The notes under the pieces: generated by a model
What the model was told of the DNA's origin: nothing
Databases searched by the model: none
The model's input: the letters and a program-made list of their open reading frames with translations, nothing else
Translations under genes and position numbers: made by a program
Shown here: positions 1 through 9,800 of the stretch, piece after piece
Layout: every line of letters starts with the position of its first letter
Position numbering within the stretch: the first letter of the stretch is position 1
From: Eutreptiella sp. 'Long Island Sound 2002'
Taxonomy: Eukaryota; Euglenozoa; Euglenophyceae; Eutreptiales; Eutreptiaceae
NCBI GenBank assembly: GCA_964036045.1
Contig: OZ038397.1
Location: 26,591,346-26,655,345, forward strand
Direction: 5' to 3'
Length of the DNA: 64,000 bases

Positions 1-2007
1 GGACCTCATATTGTGCAAGCCCCTTCTCCATACTCCCTACGATCAATTGCAAGCCTAACCTTCGTGAAGGGAAGCTTGTGTGGTGAACCCGAAGCGATGC
101 GTTGGGAGCAAAGTGTGTGTTTTGCAATTTTCCATATTTTCGTGTGCCCACTTGGGAAGTAGCGCTTGTAACCTTTCAAGGCGCCCCAAGTGGAGCACAT
201 ATGTGGGATCGAAGGTCATTGGTGTCAAGTCATTGTGTTTAGAAGGATCAAGTGATTGCACGATCCAAGCCGAAGATATTATAATATAATTATGCACCTT
301 TCAAGGCACTTTTGTGTGTGCTTGTGCCAATTTTGCCATTTTTGGCCCGTCATGATGTCAAGTGGCGACCGTGTATCTCAACGTTGCGCTCAATTGACAT
401 CATGACCCAAGTATGATATGAGGGTACATACTTCGGTGCCCAACATATCTTGGACCCGGCGAATAACTCCTCTTAGGCTTGGCATACCGTGGCCGCCATG
501 TTGGCGATTTGGGACTATCCCAAATCATGGGCTCACTTGGCGACCCTGCCATGCCCAATATCGGAGGAGTTGGGCGACGCCCAAAAGATATGTTGGACCA
601 ATATGACTTGATACCAATCCTATGGCACACTCCGGTCCGAGTCGGGCATGTGCCTCATTTGCCCCAACCATGAGTGTGCGCATATTTGGCCATTTTGAGC
701 AATTTTCCACTTTTGCTGCCCGCCGTGCACTATGTTCTAACCCTCGTGCACGCCGGACGCATAGACCAATGGACCATATATGACATGGGTGTTATGGGTA
801 ATGGTCCCCATGGTCCACACACCACGTGGGCGAAGCGGAGCCACCTTCGTTAAGGCGCTAGCCCAAAGTGAGTGTGGGCAATTTTGCCATTTTGGCATTT
901 GTGGACCCAATTAGGATCGTCACCACGCCAGGCAGCATGGAGATCTTTGAGAGCCAAGGGCATGGGAGTCTCCGTTGGACTCCCAGTGGATCGCGTATGG
1001 AATGGCGGATCCGATCTCCAAGCCGGCGTGGAGATATACTATTGGGAGCACACCGAATTTTGGCTCATTTCAAGCAGCCAAAATGACCCGATTTTGGGAC
1101 CCCAATTTCCCCCTTCCGTGTGGTCAATTGGCGGCCCCAATTCTCTAAGCCTATAGGGAGCCCGGACCTAAATCCAAGTTGTACACTCAGATATAAGTCC
1201 TAGGTCCTGCCTCCTACCCTGTGAGCCTTTGGCCTTACCTTGGCCGAGCGAGCCGCGCGTGGGAATAACGCCAATTTTGGTGATTTTGGCATCATGACCC
1301 CACTTGACTCATCCGTGTTGCCCTGATGCCGGGACCTCAGAGGGAACCAGGTTGGGTGAGGGCTCCAGGGAGTTCGTACTCGAAGGGCACAGGGTCAGTT
1401 GCCTCGTCCCTACCTCTGGCGGGTCCGGACGAGGGGTCGATTTTGGGGATTTTTGAGTTAATTTCAGTTTGGGCTGAAACAGCCCATTTTCAGCTACCAA
1501 CTCCTGGGTGATAATGGCGGGGCCATATCTCTGGCTCAGAGTGGAGTTGGGACCTGCCGTTAAGGGAGCATAGGGAGCCACTGTCGGTTGGCCTTGGAGC
1601 CCATTGGTTCACAGGAACTCGCCTGTGGCTGTGCGGGACACCTCTCCCATTGGCAGGGTTTCAGGGTCCGGACTGAGCAGGGCATGGGTTGTGTTTGAGC
1701 CCCCGCCCCTACCAGCCACTGAGAGGGTCGGACCTGGGATTGGGATATGAGTTGGGACTGAGTGTCTATTGTCCCTTGATGCCCTTACCCCAGTCCAGTC
1801 TTAACCCCATGGGTACATATCCTGATGTGTTGCTGTACATACTTTCGTTCCCTCTTTGCAGAGTGGCAAGGATTCTGAAACGCTTTGTCACATGACACAG
1901 GCGTATTGATGCCCTTGTGAGCGTAGTGCCTTGCCTGCCTGCTCACCTGTGCGTGTCACCGCAGCGTCCCGTGGCCGGCCCCCCACGGGAACGCGTCAAT
2001 TGGTGAA
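1..2007. other. No gene seen; left flank of the Ty3-A element
   Basis: I see no coding region in this stretch. All open frames are short and lack recognisable motifs. The sequence is moderately AT-rich with recurring phrases such as CAATTTTGCCATTTT (about 330 and 880), and the same texture returns at 11.6-13.5 kb, so both may be remnants of one family of old non-autonomous elements; that is an impression, not an alignment. A 5' LTR for the downstream chromovirus was looked for here and not found. Confidence 0.4.
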
Positions 2008-2035
2008 ATGGTCTGCTTACGATGGTCTGCTTACG
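2008..2035 (+). repeat. Perfect 14-bp tandem duplication at the gag start
   Basis: ATGGTCTGCTTACG occurs twice in direct succession (2008-2021 and 2022-2035). Each copy contains an ATG, but 14 bp is not a multiple of three, so the two ATGs lie in different frames. Only the first is in frame with the gag-like ORF. This looks like a small local duplication. Confidence 0.9.
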
Positions 2036-2601
2036 ATCACAAGGTGATTGGTGAAAATGTCAGTAATCCTCAGAATTCAGACAGGAATGACAGACAGGTG
2101 CATGGTGAAAAGGGGGGAAAGGGTAATCCGACCCCCTCCGGTGGAAACACAAATACTGGAGGCCCTGGCGGGTCCCAAGGCAAAGGAAATCGGACTCCAT
2201 CCGGCTCCGGTGGGCAGCCAAACGGCCAGACAAGTCCCAATGGCAACGCCGGAGGCGGAAATCGAAATCCAGGCCAAACCCCTCAATCCGGTACAAACAA
2301 AGGAAATGCTCCAGGATCACAGGGTAAAGGTAAGGGAAATCCTTCAGGAACCCCTTTCTCTGGTAAGGGCAGAGGGCGTGGCGACGGTGGTGGTCCTTCA
2401 TCCGGCGGCCGTGGCCGTGGACGTGGAAAGGGCAACCATCGTGTGGATCAGGTCTCAGGTGCAGATCAGGTATCCGATGCGGATCGAGATTATGTCGAAA
2501 ATGCCCTGAATCCAGCGGATGATCCGTTCCAAGATGAGTGGATCGACGAATCAGGCTGTGTCCACAACGTTAACGCAGCCACTGGAGGTCAGAACGCCTA
2601 G
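2008..2601 (+). CDS. Gag C-terminal-like Gly/Arg/Asn-rich ORF of Ty3-A
   Basis: 197 residues dominated by Gly, Lys, Arg, Asn, Gln and Ser, with GKG and RGRG stretches (about residues 110-150), then an acidic tail ending near VHNVNAATGGQNA. RGG-like basic regions are typical of nucleic-acid-binding Gag tails that lack a zinc knuckle; no CCHC motif is present and no capsid fold is apparent. The ORF ends in TAG at 2599-2601, and the same frame then stays open through the 129 bases up to the protease region, so gag and pol are co-linear in one frame with only this stop between them. The true N-terminus is uncertain because the first ATG lies in a tandem duplication and the upstream frame is closed. 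Confidence 0.6.
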   Translation: MVCLRWSAYDHKVIGENVSNPQNSDRNDRQVHGEKGGKGNPTPSGGNTNTGGPGGSQGKGNRTPSGSGGQPNGQTSPNGNAGGGNRNPGQTPQSGTNKGNAPGSQGKGKGNPSGTPFSGKGRGRGDGGGPSSGGRGRGRGKGNHRVDQVSGADQVSDADRDYVENALNPADDPFQDEWIDESGCVHNVNAATGGQNA

Positions 2602-5600
2602 GGGAGCCACGAAAATCGCCCCTCCCCAGGCGATTTCAGGCATGATCCCCAGATTCCTGATCGACCATTACTTGATGTAGGGTCGCTTGTCTCCTCTCCC
2701 CTGGATCCGGCAGCGGATCCTTCTGTTGTAGTGGACGAGGTTGGTGTACAGTCCAAGCACAGGGCCCGTCAGTTTGTCACAAAGCTGTGGGTTTCTGATT
2801 GCAAGGGAAATTTCCACCTCGCCACTTGTTTGTGTGACAATGGATCAGAGGTAAATCTCCAATCCAATTCTTTCTTACCCGACGACTGCGTGCTTGAATC
2901 GCCTCATCCTGTTACCCTCGAGGGAGTTTCTGGACATTCTCTCGCAGGTGGGCAACGCGGTTGTTATATATCAACTCATTTGGTCGCTCAAGACCTTTGG
3001 GAAGAAGGTAATGTGGAAGAAGTTGTCCTTAAGGATGACTACTTCTATCGTGCTGACATAAAGTATGACCTTTATTTGGGCCATCCTTGGCTTCGCAAGA
3101 ACAGGGTAGCGCCCGTAGGTCATCGTCGTTGTTTTTTGCTGGAGTCAGGTCCCTTGGAGCGTCCTGAATTTCGTTTTTTGCACGCAGGGTTTAAAAGTGC
3201 AGAAGAATTTTTGAAGCAAAAAGTTACACCAAAATTTGGCGAAGATGTCACCATTGCAGAGGTGAATTGGAGTGCCGATTACTCCCGAGAGTTAGAATGT
3301 CTTCGTAGGGACTCCCAGCCACGACGCCCTTCGCGCTGGCACTCTTCATCCTACAGAGTTGTCGACAAATGGCGCGATGCAATTTGTGAATTTTTTCATG
3401 AACACCATTCCTTTTGGCCACAGTATGATGCCTTTGCTAACCGTAAGAACAAGCGCTTTGACAAGCACTTTAGCGACGCTTGGACCCATAAATGGGACAA
3501 GAAGTTGTGGATTAATCCTCCGTTTCACTTAATCCAGCAGGTCATCCACAAAATCAAGCAAGATAAAACCCAGGCAATTTTAGTTGTGCCCTTGTGGGAC
3601 GACAAGCCTTGGTTTCAGGAATTACAAGATATTTGTGTAGATTACATCGAACTTCCCAGGAAGATTAAGCTGTATGCCAGGGACGACACAGGTCCCCTGC
3701 CACAGCGGTCCTGGAATTCGCTTGCATTCTTGGTGGATGGAAAGCTTTCTGACTCTAATTCTGCTGATTCTGGTACTGATTCCTGTGTTGGGTCTGAATC
3801 TGAGGTTGAGCGTGGTACTGATGATGAATCTATTTTTTCTGATTTTTGTCCGTCAGATACCCAAGGTGATCCAACGTCCAATGGATCCGCCTCGTCTCCC
3901 TCTTCCCCAATACGATCGACATCGAAAAGAATCTTCAGTGCACGGGCGAAGAAAAATTCCAAATCGCGCCGCAAATTCAGAGTTTTTTATGAAAAACCCC
4001 CTGTGGAAGCTTTCATGGATCCTTTCGAGGAGCTGGATCACGAAGAGAATCTCTGGGATTTCGACACAAGACCCACCTATCTTCAAGAGGCAGTTGATAC
4101 GGACCTGTTTAGGGACATCCGTAAGAAGATTCTTCCTGCCAAAGCCGAAGAAGTCGCCAAAGTTTTTTCGACAGTAATTCCTGGCGATCAGGTGCACACT
4201 GAATTGTGTTCCAAGTCAAGAGAAAAGATTTTTGAGGAACGGAAGGACACAACCCTTTCAGGGAAGTTGATCAAAGACCCCCCTGTCCGTGGACAGTTCG
4301 GTGAAGCCTTCATCGAGCTTCGTGAAGGTTACAAGGCGAAAAAATCCCGTCCTTATGAGAACCATGGACATAAACATGAGATCCTCGGAAAAATCATCGA
4401 GAGAAATCTCAGGGAATTTGGTTGGCTTGAGGGTTGTATGACCAGCGAATGGTGCTGCGCACCCTTCACAGTCCCGAAGCCACCGCCTGCAGACCAAAAC
4501 ACTGTTGATGGTTGGCGAATGGTTGTTGATTTTCGCAATCTCAACGCCGAAACCAAGGCGGATTCGCACCCCCTGCCCCTCATTGAGGAGGAAATCGCCA
4601 AGAGGGCAAGAGGTCGTTTGTTTTCTGTGCTGGATCTCCGTCACGGCTTTCACCAAATGCCGTTGAGGAAGGACAGCCGACCTCTCACCTGTATGTGCAC
4701 GCCATGTGGCCCAGTCCAGTGGACCGTCATGCCCATGGGCCTGAAGAACGCCCCCTCATTTTTTCAAAGAATGATGGAGGATGTGCTTTTTACAGCCCAT
4801 CCTGAGCTTCGTGCCTTCGTGAGTGTGTACATAGATGACATAATCATCGCGACGGAGGGGGAGGGACTGACCGAAGCCGAGCTGGTGGCCCTACATGAGA
4901 AGCAGCTGAACCAAGTTTTGGACATTCTTGACGCTAATCAGCTGATTTGTGGGCCAAAGAAGGGAAAATTATTTTTAAAATCAGTCGAATTTTGTGGTTC
5001 TCTCCTAGAGAATGGCACCCGACGACCCAGTCCAGGGAAGCTCGTCGCTATTCAGAAGCGGAAGCGCCCTGAGACGATCACGGAGTTGAGAGGATTCCTG
5101 GGTTGTTGCAATTTTTACCACACTTTTGTGCCGAATTATGCCAAATTTGCTGCCCCCCTCACTGAATTATTGAAGGTAGGGAGAGATGCGGGCAAGGCAG
5201 GTTCAAAGGTTCGTGTCAAGTGGACTGACGAGTGCGAGGAGGCCTTCCATCACTTGAAGGCAGCCCTCTGCGAAGTCGCCACGTTGCATGTGCCCCAATT
5301 TGACCGACCCTTCTACATTAGAACCGACGCTTCTAGGTACGCGATCGGAGCTGTTCTCGAACAGGTTGATGAAGCCACCGGCGATCACTACCCTCTTGCA
5401 TTTTGGTCTCGGAAGCTAGCCCCACGCCAAATGCAATGGTCGCCACGTGAGCAGGAAACGTATGCCATAATTTGCGCTCTAAAAAAGTACCAATCATGGG
5501 TTGGCACCAATCGAGTCGAGGTCCTGACGGATCATCGATCTCTGGAGTATTGGGCCACCGAACACATTGATACTGTCGCGAGCCCAGCTGGTCGACGGGC

Positions 5601-6555
5601 CAGATGGCACGAATTTCTCTCTCTGTTTGACCTCCATGTGTCGTATTTGCCTGGAAAACACAACACGGTAGCGGATGCTCTGAGCCGATGGGCTTACCCC
5701 GCTTCAGAGGGGCTGCAAAGTACCAACATCCATGGTACGGAGCAGGACCGCCATGTAATAATCGAATGGGATCAAGAAGAAAAGAAACTCATTCGACGTG
5801 CATGCATGCAATGCGCTGTTAAACAGCACGCATTACCGTGCCATGACATCACGGCCATCTCAGATCCGGCGCATGCTCATGAGATCTGCACCAAAACACT
5901 GAAAGTCGTGGAAAAAGTCACCGATCCCTCCTCAGGGAGTGTGAAACGGTTTGACTATACCCGACGAGTAAGTAGATTTCGGTTGATCCAGGGCATTAAG
6001 CGTCGAGATCCGGCCAAAACTCCACCCCTGCCGAAAGATTCCCTGATCATCCGTGACTGGACGTCCGATTATCTGCAGGATCCCATGTTTAAAGAGGTCT
6101 TTGGAAATCTCAAATCCAAAGATGCTCACAAGGATGGGATTTTTTCAGAGTATTCGTTGGATGGGGGGAAGCTGTGGATGGAGGGTAAATTGTGCGTACC
6201 AAACGCCCTGGCCCCCCGAGTGTTAAACTGGTGGCATAAATGGGAGTCCCCCCACGCACATGGCCGTCGACTGTGGTCGATGATTAAACATAGGTTGTTT
6301 GGCTCACGGCTATATACTCACTGCATGAAAGTAGCCGCCGGATGTGCCCAATGTGCTGTCTCGACGCCCCCCAGCGCGAAGAAGCATGGCCATCTGAGGC
6401 CTCATCCTATTCCGGAGCGCCTCTTTAACAGAGTCACCAGTGATTTCTTCTATCTCGGTGAGCTTGGACTAACAAAAACGTCAATGGTGTGCTCCTTATT
6501 CAGTGCCGTCATTCCGGCTACATTCAAGTGTTGCCTTGCAACATTGAGTCGATGA
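2602..6555 (+). CDS. Ty3-A pol: protease, MTase-like module, RT, RNase H, integrase N-terminus
   Basis: The frame is open from just after the gag stop. Residues here are counted from 2731. An aspartic protease signature CDNGSEV lies near residue 35. Residues about 210-330 resemble the N6-adenine-methyltransferase-like (Dam-type) module known from DIRS elements: YDAFANRK, then INPPF, then VVPLWDDKPWF. A Ser/Asp-rich linker follows. The reverse transcriptase runs from about 590 to 790 with YIDD near 700, so its catalytic aspartates are intact. RNase H has RTDAS (about 863), a Glu in the WSPREQETYA segment and TDHRSLEYW (about 933). The integrase HHCC zinc region (WHKWESPHAHG ... CAQC) follows from about residue 1167. 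Translation then runs out of frame at 6555 because a frameshift in or near an A5 run at about 6473-6480 moves integrase to another frame. Polyprotein role: reverse transcription and integration of the element. Confidence 0.85.
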   Translation, partial: GSHENRPSPGDFRHDPQIPDRPLLDVGSLVSSPLDPAADPSVVVDEVGVQSKHRARQFVTKLWVSDCKGNFHLATCLCDNGSEVNLQSNSFLPDDCVLESPHPVTLEGVSGHSLAGGQRGCYISTHLVAQDLWEEGNVEEVVLKDDYFYRADIKYDLYLGHPWLRKNRVAPVGHRRCFLLESGPLERPEFRFLHAGFKSAEEFLKQKVTPKFGEDVTIAEVNWSADYSRELECLRRDSQPRRPSRWHSSSYRVVDKWRDAICEFFHEHHSFWPQYDAFANRKNKRFDKHFSDAWTHKWDKKLWINPPFHLIQQVIHKIKQDKTQAILVVPLWDDKPWFQELQDICVDYIELPRKIKLYARDDTGPLPQRSWNSLAFLVDGKLSDSNSADSGTDSCVGSESEVERGTDDESIFSDFCPSDTQGDPTSNGSASSPSSPIRSTSKRIFSARAKKNSKSRRKFRVFYEKPPVEAFMDPFEELDHEENLWDFDTRPTYLQEAVDTDLFRDIRKKILPAKAEEVAKVFSTVIPGDQVHTELCSKSREKIFEERKDTTLSGKLIKDPPVRGQFGEAFIELREGYKAKKSRPYENHGHKHEILGKIIERNLREFGWLEGCMTSEWCCAPFTVPKPPPADQNTVDGWRMVVDFRNLNAETKADSHPLPLIEEEIAKRARGRLFSVLDLRHGFHQMPLRKDSRPLTCMCTPCGPVQWTVMPMGLKNAPSFFQRMMEDVLFTAHPELRAFVSVYIDDIIIATEGEGLTEAELVALHEKQLNQVLDILDANQLICGPKKGKLFLKSVEFCGSLLENGTRRPSPGKLVAIQKRKRPETITELRGFLGCCNFYHTFVPNYAKFAAPLTELLKVGRDAGKAGSKVRVKWTDECEEAFHHLKAALCEVATLHVPQFDRPFYIRTDASRYAIGAVLEQVDEATGDHYPLAFWSRKLAPRQMQWSPREQETYAIICALKKYQSWVGTNRVEVLTDHRSLEYWATEHIDTVASPAGRRARWHEFLSLFDLHVSYLPGKHNTVADALSRWAYPASEGLQSTNIHGTEQDRHVIIEWDQEEKKLIRRACMQCAVKQHALPCHDITAISDPAHAHEICTKTLKVVEKVTDPSSGSVKRFDYTRRVSRFRLIQGIKRRDPAKTPPLPKDSLIIRDWTSDYLQDPMFKEVFGNLKSKDAHKDGIFSEYSLDGGKLWMEGKLCVPNALAPRVLNWWHKWESPHAHGRRLWSMIKHRLFGSRLYTHCMKVAAGCAQCAVSTPPSAKKHGHLRPHPIPERLFNRVTSDFFYLGELGLTKTSMVCSLFSAVIPATFKCCLATLSR

Positions 6556-7766
6556 CTGGCAAGGCTGCCGCCAAATGGTGCGCGCAGACCTGGATGGGAG
6601 GCTGGGACGTCCCATCCGAGGTGGTGACGGATTCAGGCAAAGAGTACACCTCCGAATGGTGGAGAGAATTATGTGCTCGCCTTGGAATCCACCACCTCCG
6701 ATGTGAAATCCACTCGCATCGAGCGCTGCCTGGCGAAAGAGCCGGCCGCTCAATTATAAATATGCTTCGTAAGGAGCTCGCGAGTGAAAAGGATTTCCAT
6801 TGGATGGAAGTTCTCTTCCCATTGCTTCGCCGTTACCACAACACGCCTTTGTATCATGGCCTCTCTCCAAATGAAATTGTCTTTGGACGAAAGAAGTGTT
6901 GGTGGAACATGCCGTTGAATAATCCTCGCCCCTGTAAGGATGCTTCGTTGTTTTTGGACGAAGTCCAACGAGCAGATAAAACTGTCTCGAAATTAATCGA
7001 GAAGCATCAAGCTGAGTGGCTTTGGGTCCAGAATCAAGGCCGAAAAAACCCCCACAATTTTGAAGTCGATGATCGAGTTTGGCTTCGAAAATCCGAAACC
7101 ACCCTGGACGGAGATGACAAGCTTCTTCCCTTGTGGGAGGGGCCATTCGCTGTTACAGCGCGTCTTGGTGAGAACAGGTGGAGGATTCGTGTGGATGTCA
7201 GCAGGGAAATTGACGTTTCGGGCGATCGCCTCAAGAGAAAGATCCCCTCCCCCAAGGATCGGGTTAAACCCCTTTTTTGGACTGCGAAACATTTGTCTGA
7301 TCGGGTCATCGAAGGGGGGAAGTACGAACTCAAGAGGATTGTTGAAGCAAGACGTGACGCCAAGGGCGAATGGGAATTTCTGTGTGAGTGGAGGGGCTTT
7401 GATTCCAGTCACAACAACTGGGAACCAGCCCAATCTTTTGTTCATGGATACACCAAGGGGTTCATCGACTTCCTGAAGAAGCACCCCGAAATTGGAGTAC
7501 TCCTGACAGACTGTCTGTCGAAACCAGACAGACAAGTGGAGAGCGACGGAAAACGACCTGTGGTGAATCGAGATCCAGCCTTTTACGGCCCTCAGCAGCC
7601 ACATTCCAGGGCTGATCCGTCGATCCCCCCTCCTGCGGTCAGGCCAGCCCAGGAACCAAATGAGGACCAAGCTTCGAGTTCGGCCGCTGATTTGCAGCGC
7701 CCAAGGCGTACGAGGGCCCGGCCAGACAGGTTGGTGGTCACATGTATTCGTGCTTGGCCGAATTGA
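6489..7766 (+). pseudogene. Ty3-A integrase core and chromodomain (frameshifted from pol)
   Basis: This frame continues integrase after the shift near 6475. The second catalytic Asp lies in VVTDSGKEY and the Glu in LPGERAGRSIINML; the first Asp (TSDFFYLGE) is in the preceding frame. A GPF/Y-like WEGPFAV segment follows. The C-terminus carries a chromodomain: YELKRIVEARRD, FLCEWRGF, HNNWEPAQSF. In chromoviruses this domain directs insertion to chosen chromatin. It ends with a Pro/Gln/Ser-rich tail. The join lies in ACTAACAAAAACG, which does not fit a standard -1 slippery heptamer, so I read it as a mutation rather than programmed frameshifting. Confidence 0.85.
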
Positions 7767-9425
7767 GGAAGCCATCCCACCACATTCTGCTCAATCCACT
7801 GTTCATTCTTTCTGTTTATGTCATGATGTGGAGAACTGCGAATGTTTGATAATTTGACGTCAATCAATCAATTTTTCTTTGGTCTCCGTTCGGTAGCGTA
7901 TCGAAAGTCGAATACCGAAAGCCACGGAGTGTGCTGCCGTGTTCAGAAAAAACCAAACTCAGGCTTAATTCAGGCAGATTCGGGGTAATCTTGTCTCTGT
8001 TGGTCTGTGCATCTTTGGAATTTGGCTACTCGTGCAGATGGAAGCAAATGTACATAATCAAAACGCTGGCCAGCGACATTCACCCCTACAGGCACCCCCT
8101 GTAGTACTGGCTGCACCAGATGCGACGCCAGGAACTCAGATCGTACCTTCATTTGCTGTGATGCTGACGCCAAAGTCCAGATTCAGATCCAGGATCCTCA
8201 AATTTGTCTTGAATTTCTCAGGTTTGTTCATCATTCTGTCACTGTTGTACGAAACCCAGACGTCAATTGTTCAGACAATCTTCAGATAGGAGCTCTAGGG
8301 ACTTCTAACAGCAACCTCTGAAGTCCGTAAGCTTCGTTGTATTTTTGGCACACGCCAATGTGAGCTTAATCCGACCTGAAACTGTCGAAAATGGTGAATC
8401 CAAGTGTCTTGTGGGACTCCATCGAAAGGTTGGCCTTGTCCAAGTCGATTGACACCACCGCCACTGTAAATTCGGTGTCTCTCAGTTATATACTGTCAGT
8501 AAAGCGCCTTCAGCGAACCTTCGGCGCGTTACATGCCAAGGATCCAGGGCCAGCATGTCCCATCATGATGCATCATCACATGATCCACATTTTCATAGAA
8601 TCTGTTAGATGCTCGCGAACCAACGTGCCGGAAAGCACAATTGAGCTGAATAAACGACAATATATATTAACTTTAGTCTAAACGAAAGTGTTAGTAGTTT
8701 CAGTTCTAGACATTCCGCTTCATTTCACCTTCATCTCAGGGAATTTACTCATTTTAGGACAATTTAGGTTGATTGCCTTGTCATCTCCCCTCATTCCTCG
8801 AAGATCTGTTTAGATCTAAGTGAACAGAAAGACATCCCTACCTTCTGTGGTTCACTTAGGGTCTACAGACTACATCTGTATTTGTTTTCCCTCTCTGTGA
8901 TTGTTGAATCTCCTTCATCTCTGCTCAATTTGATTCTCAATCTTATTGAATCTTGTGATCATCCACCAGATGCGCCAAATCTGAAGCACATGCTGCACTT
9001 TTCAGAACGAGAAAAGCGGGAGTAACACAATGTAGAGTTCGGCGAGGACACCGTAGCGTGCCCGCGACAGCGAAACTGTGCCAGAGCGCTGAGATGTCAC
9101 TCCATTCCTTGATTCCCCCACTCAATCCACCAATAATCTACCTCATTTCTTAACCAATGCATGGTTTGGTATCGATTCTCGATACGTTTACATGCTTTTT
9201 AGCCCTTAACCTAATGTTTTACTGCACGGAGGACTGTTCGTCACTCCTCATTCTGTCTCATTTCAGGTTCATCCATCCTGATTCAGTGCCAATTCAGCCC
9301 AAATCAGGTCAGATCAAGCAGATTTCGCCCCATCGAGGCTACATTTCTATTTTTTTCTGGGACTTACCCGCACTACGTTCTTCGTTGACGTAGCGACACA
9401 CCCCAGTGTGTTTTTGGAGGGGGAG
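7767..9425 (+). other. 3' non-coding part of Ty3-A
   Basis: No ORF of note. The stretch is AT-rich compared with pol. It ends in a purine run at 9416-9425 that could serve as the plus-strand primer of the element. I see no second LTR copy that would fix the boundary. Confidence 0.4.
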
Positions 9426-9793
9426 TGTAAGTGCGGCTAGCCCCATCTGCTCAGATTTTCAGACATTCTGCCCAGATTGGCTACATTTTGGTCATTTTCT
9501 TTGCTTCGGCGGAATCGCCGCCTCGCAGCTCAGTCTCAGGATATTTCCTATATATTTCTGATATGCCGGATTTGATTCCGCGGTCCATTCCCCGTAAATC
9601 CGCCGCGTTCCGCTATTTTAGCTGGAATCGCCATTTGCCGCTGACGCGCGCTCGCGGGCCAGATCGGCCAAACATTTTTACATAATTGGATTATTTAAAT
9701 CTTTTCAGACAGTTTTGGACACTCAGATGTATTTAGAATAATCCGCATCAATTTTCTTCATAGACTGGGATTTTCTGCCGGATAACAATCAGC
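9426..9793 (+). other. Possible 3' LTR of Ty3-A
   Basis: It starts with TG directly after the purine run and ends near a CA (ATAACAATCA). It is AT-rich with a TATATAT-like stretch at about 9550. The call rests only on position and the TG...CA ends, because no partner LTR was found on the left. Confidence 0.25.
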
Positions 9794-9800
9794 ATGGACC

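Larger units (their letters stand above)
2008..9425 (+). mobile_element. Ty3/gypsy chromovirus, degenerate (Ty3-A)
   Basis: Gag-like, protease, RT, RNase H, integrase and chromodomain regions follow in the Ty3/gypsy order, and the C-terminal chromodomain places it among chromoviruses. The coding part ends at 7766. About 1.65 kb of non-coding sequence follows, then a purine-rich run (9416-9425, GGAGGGGGAG) that would suit a polypurine tract, with TGTAAG directly after it as a possible start of the 3' LTR. No matching 5' LTR or primer-binding site was found, and the Gag ORF lacks a capsid-like N-terminus, so the copy is probably 5'-truncated or rearranged. It carries an in-frame TAG between gag and pol and a frameshift in integrase. 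The right boundary is uncertain. Confidence 0.85.

Noticed and set aside
1-2007. 5' LTR of Ty3-A
   Set aside because: No sequence here matches the region after the purine run at 9416-9425, and no clear tRNA primer-binding site precedes gag.
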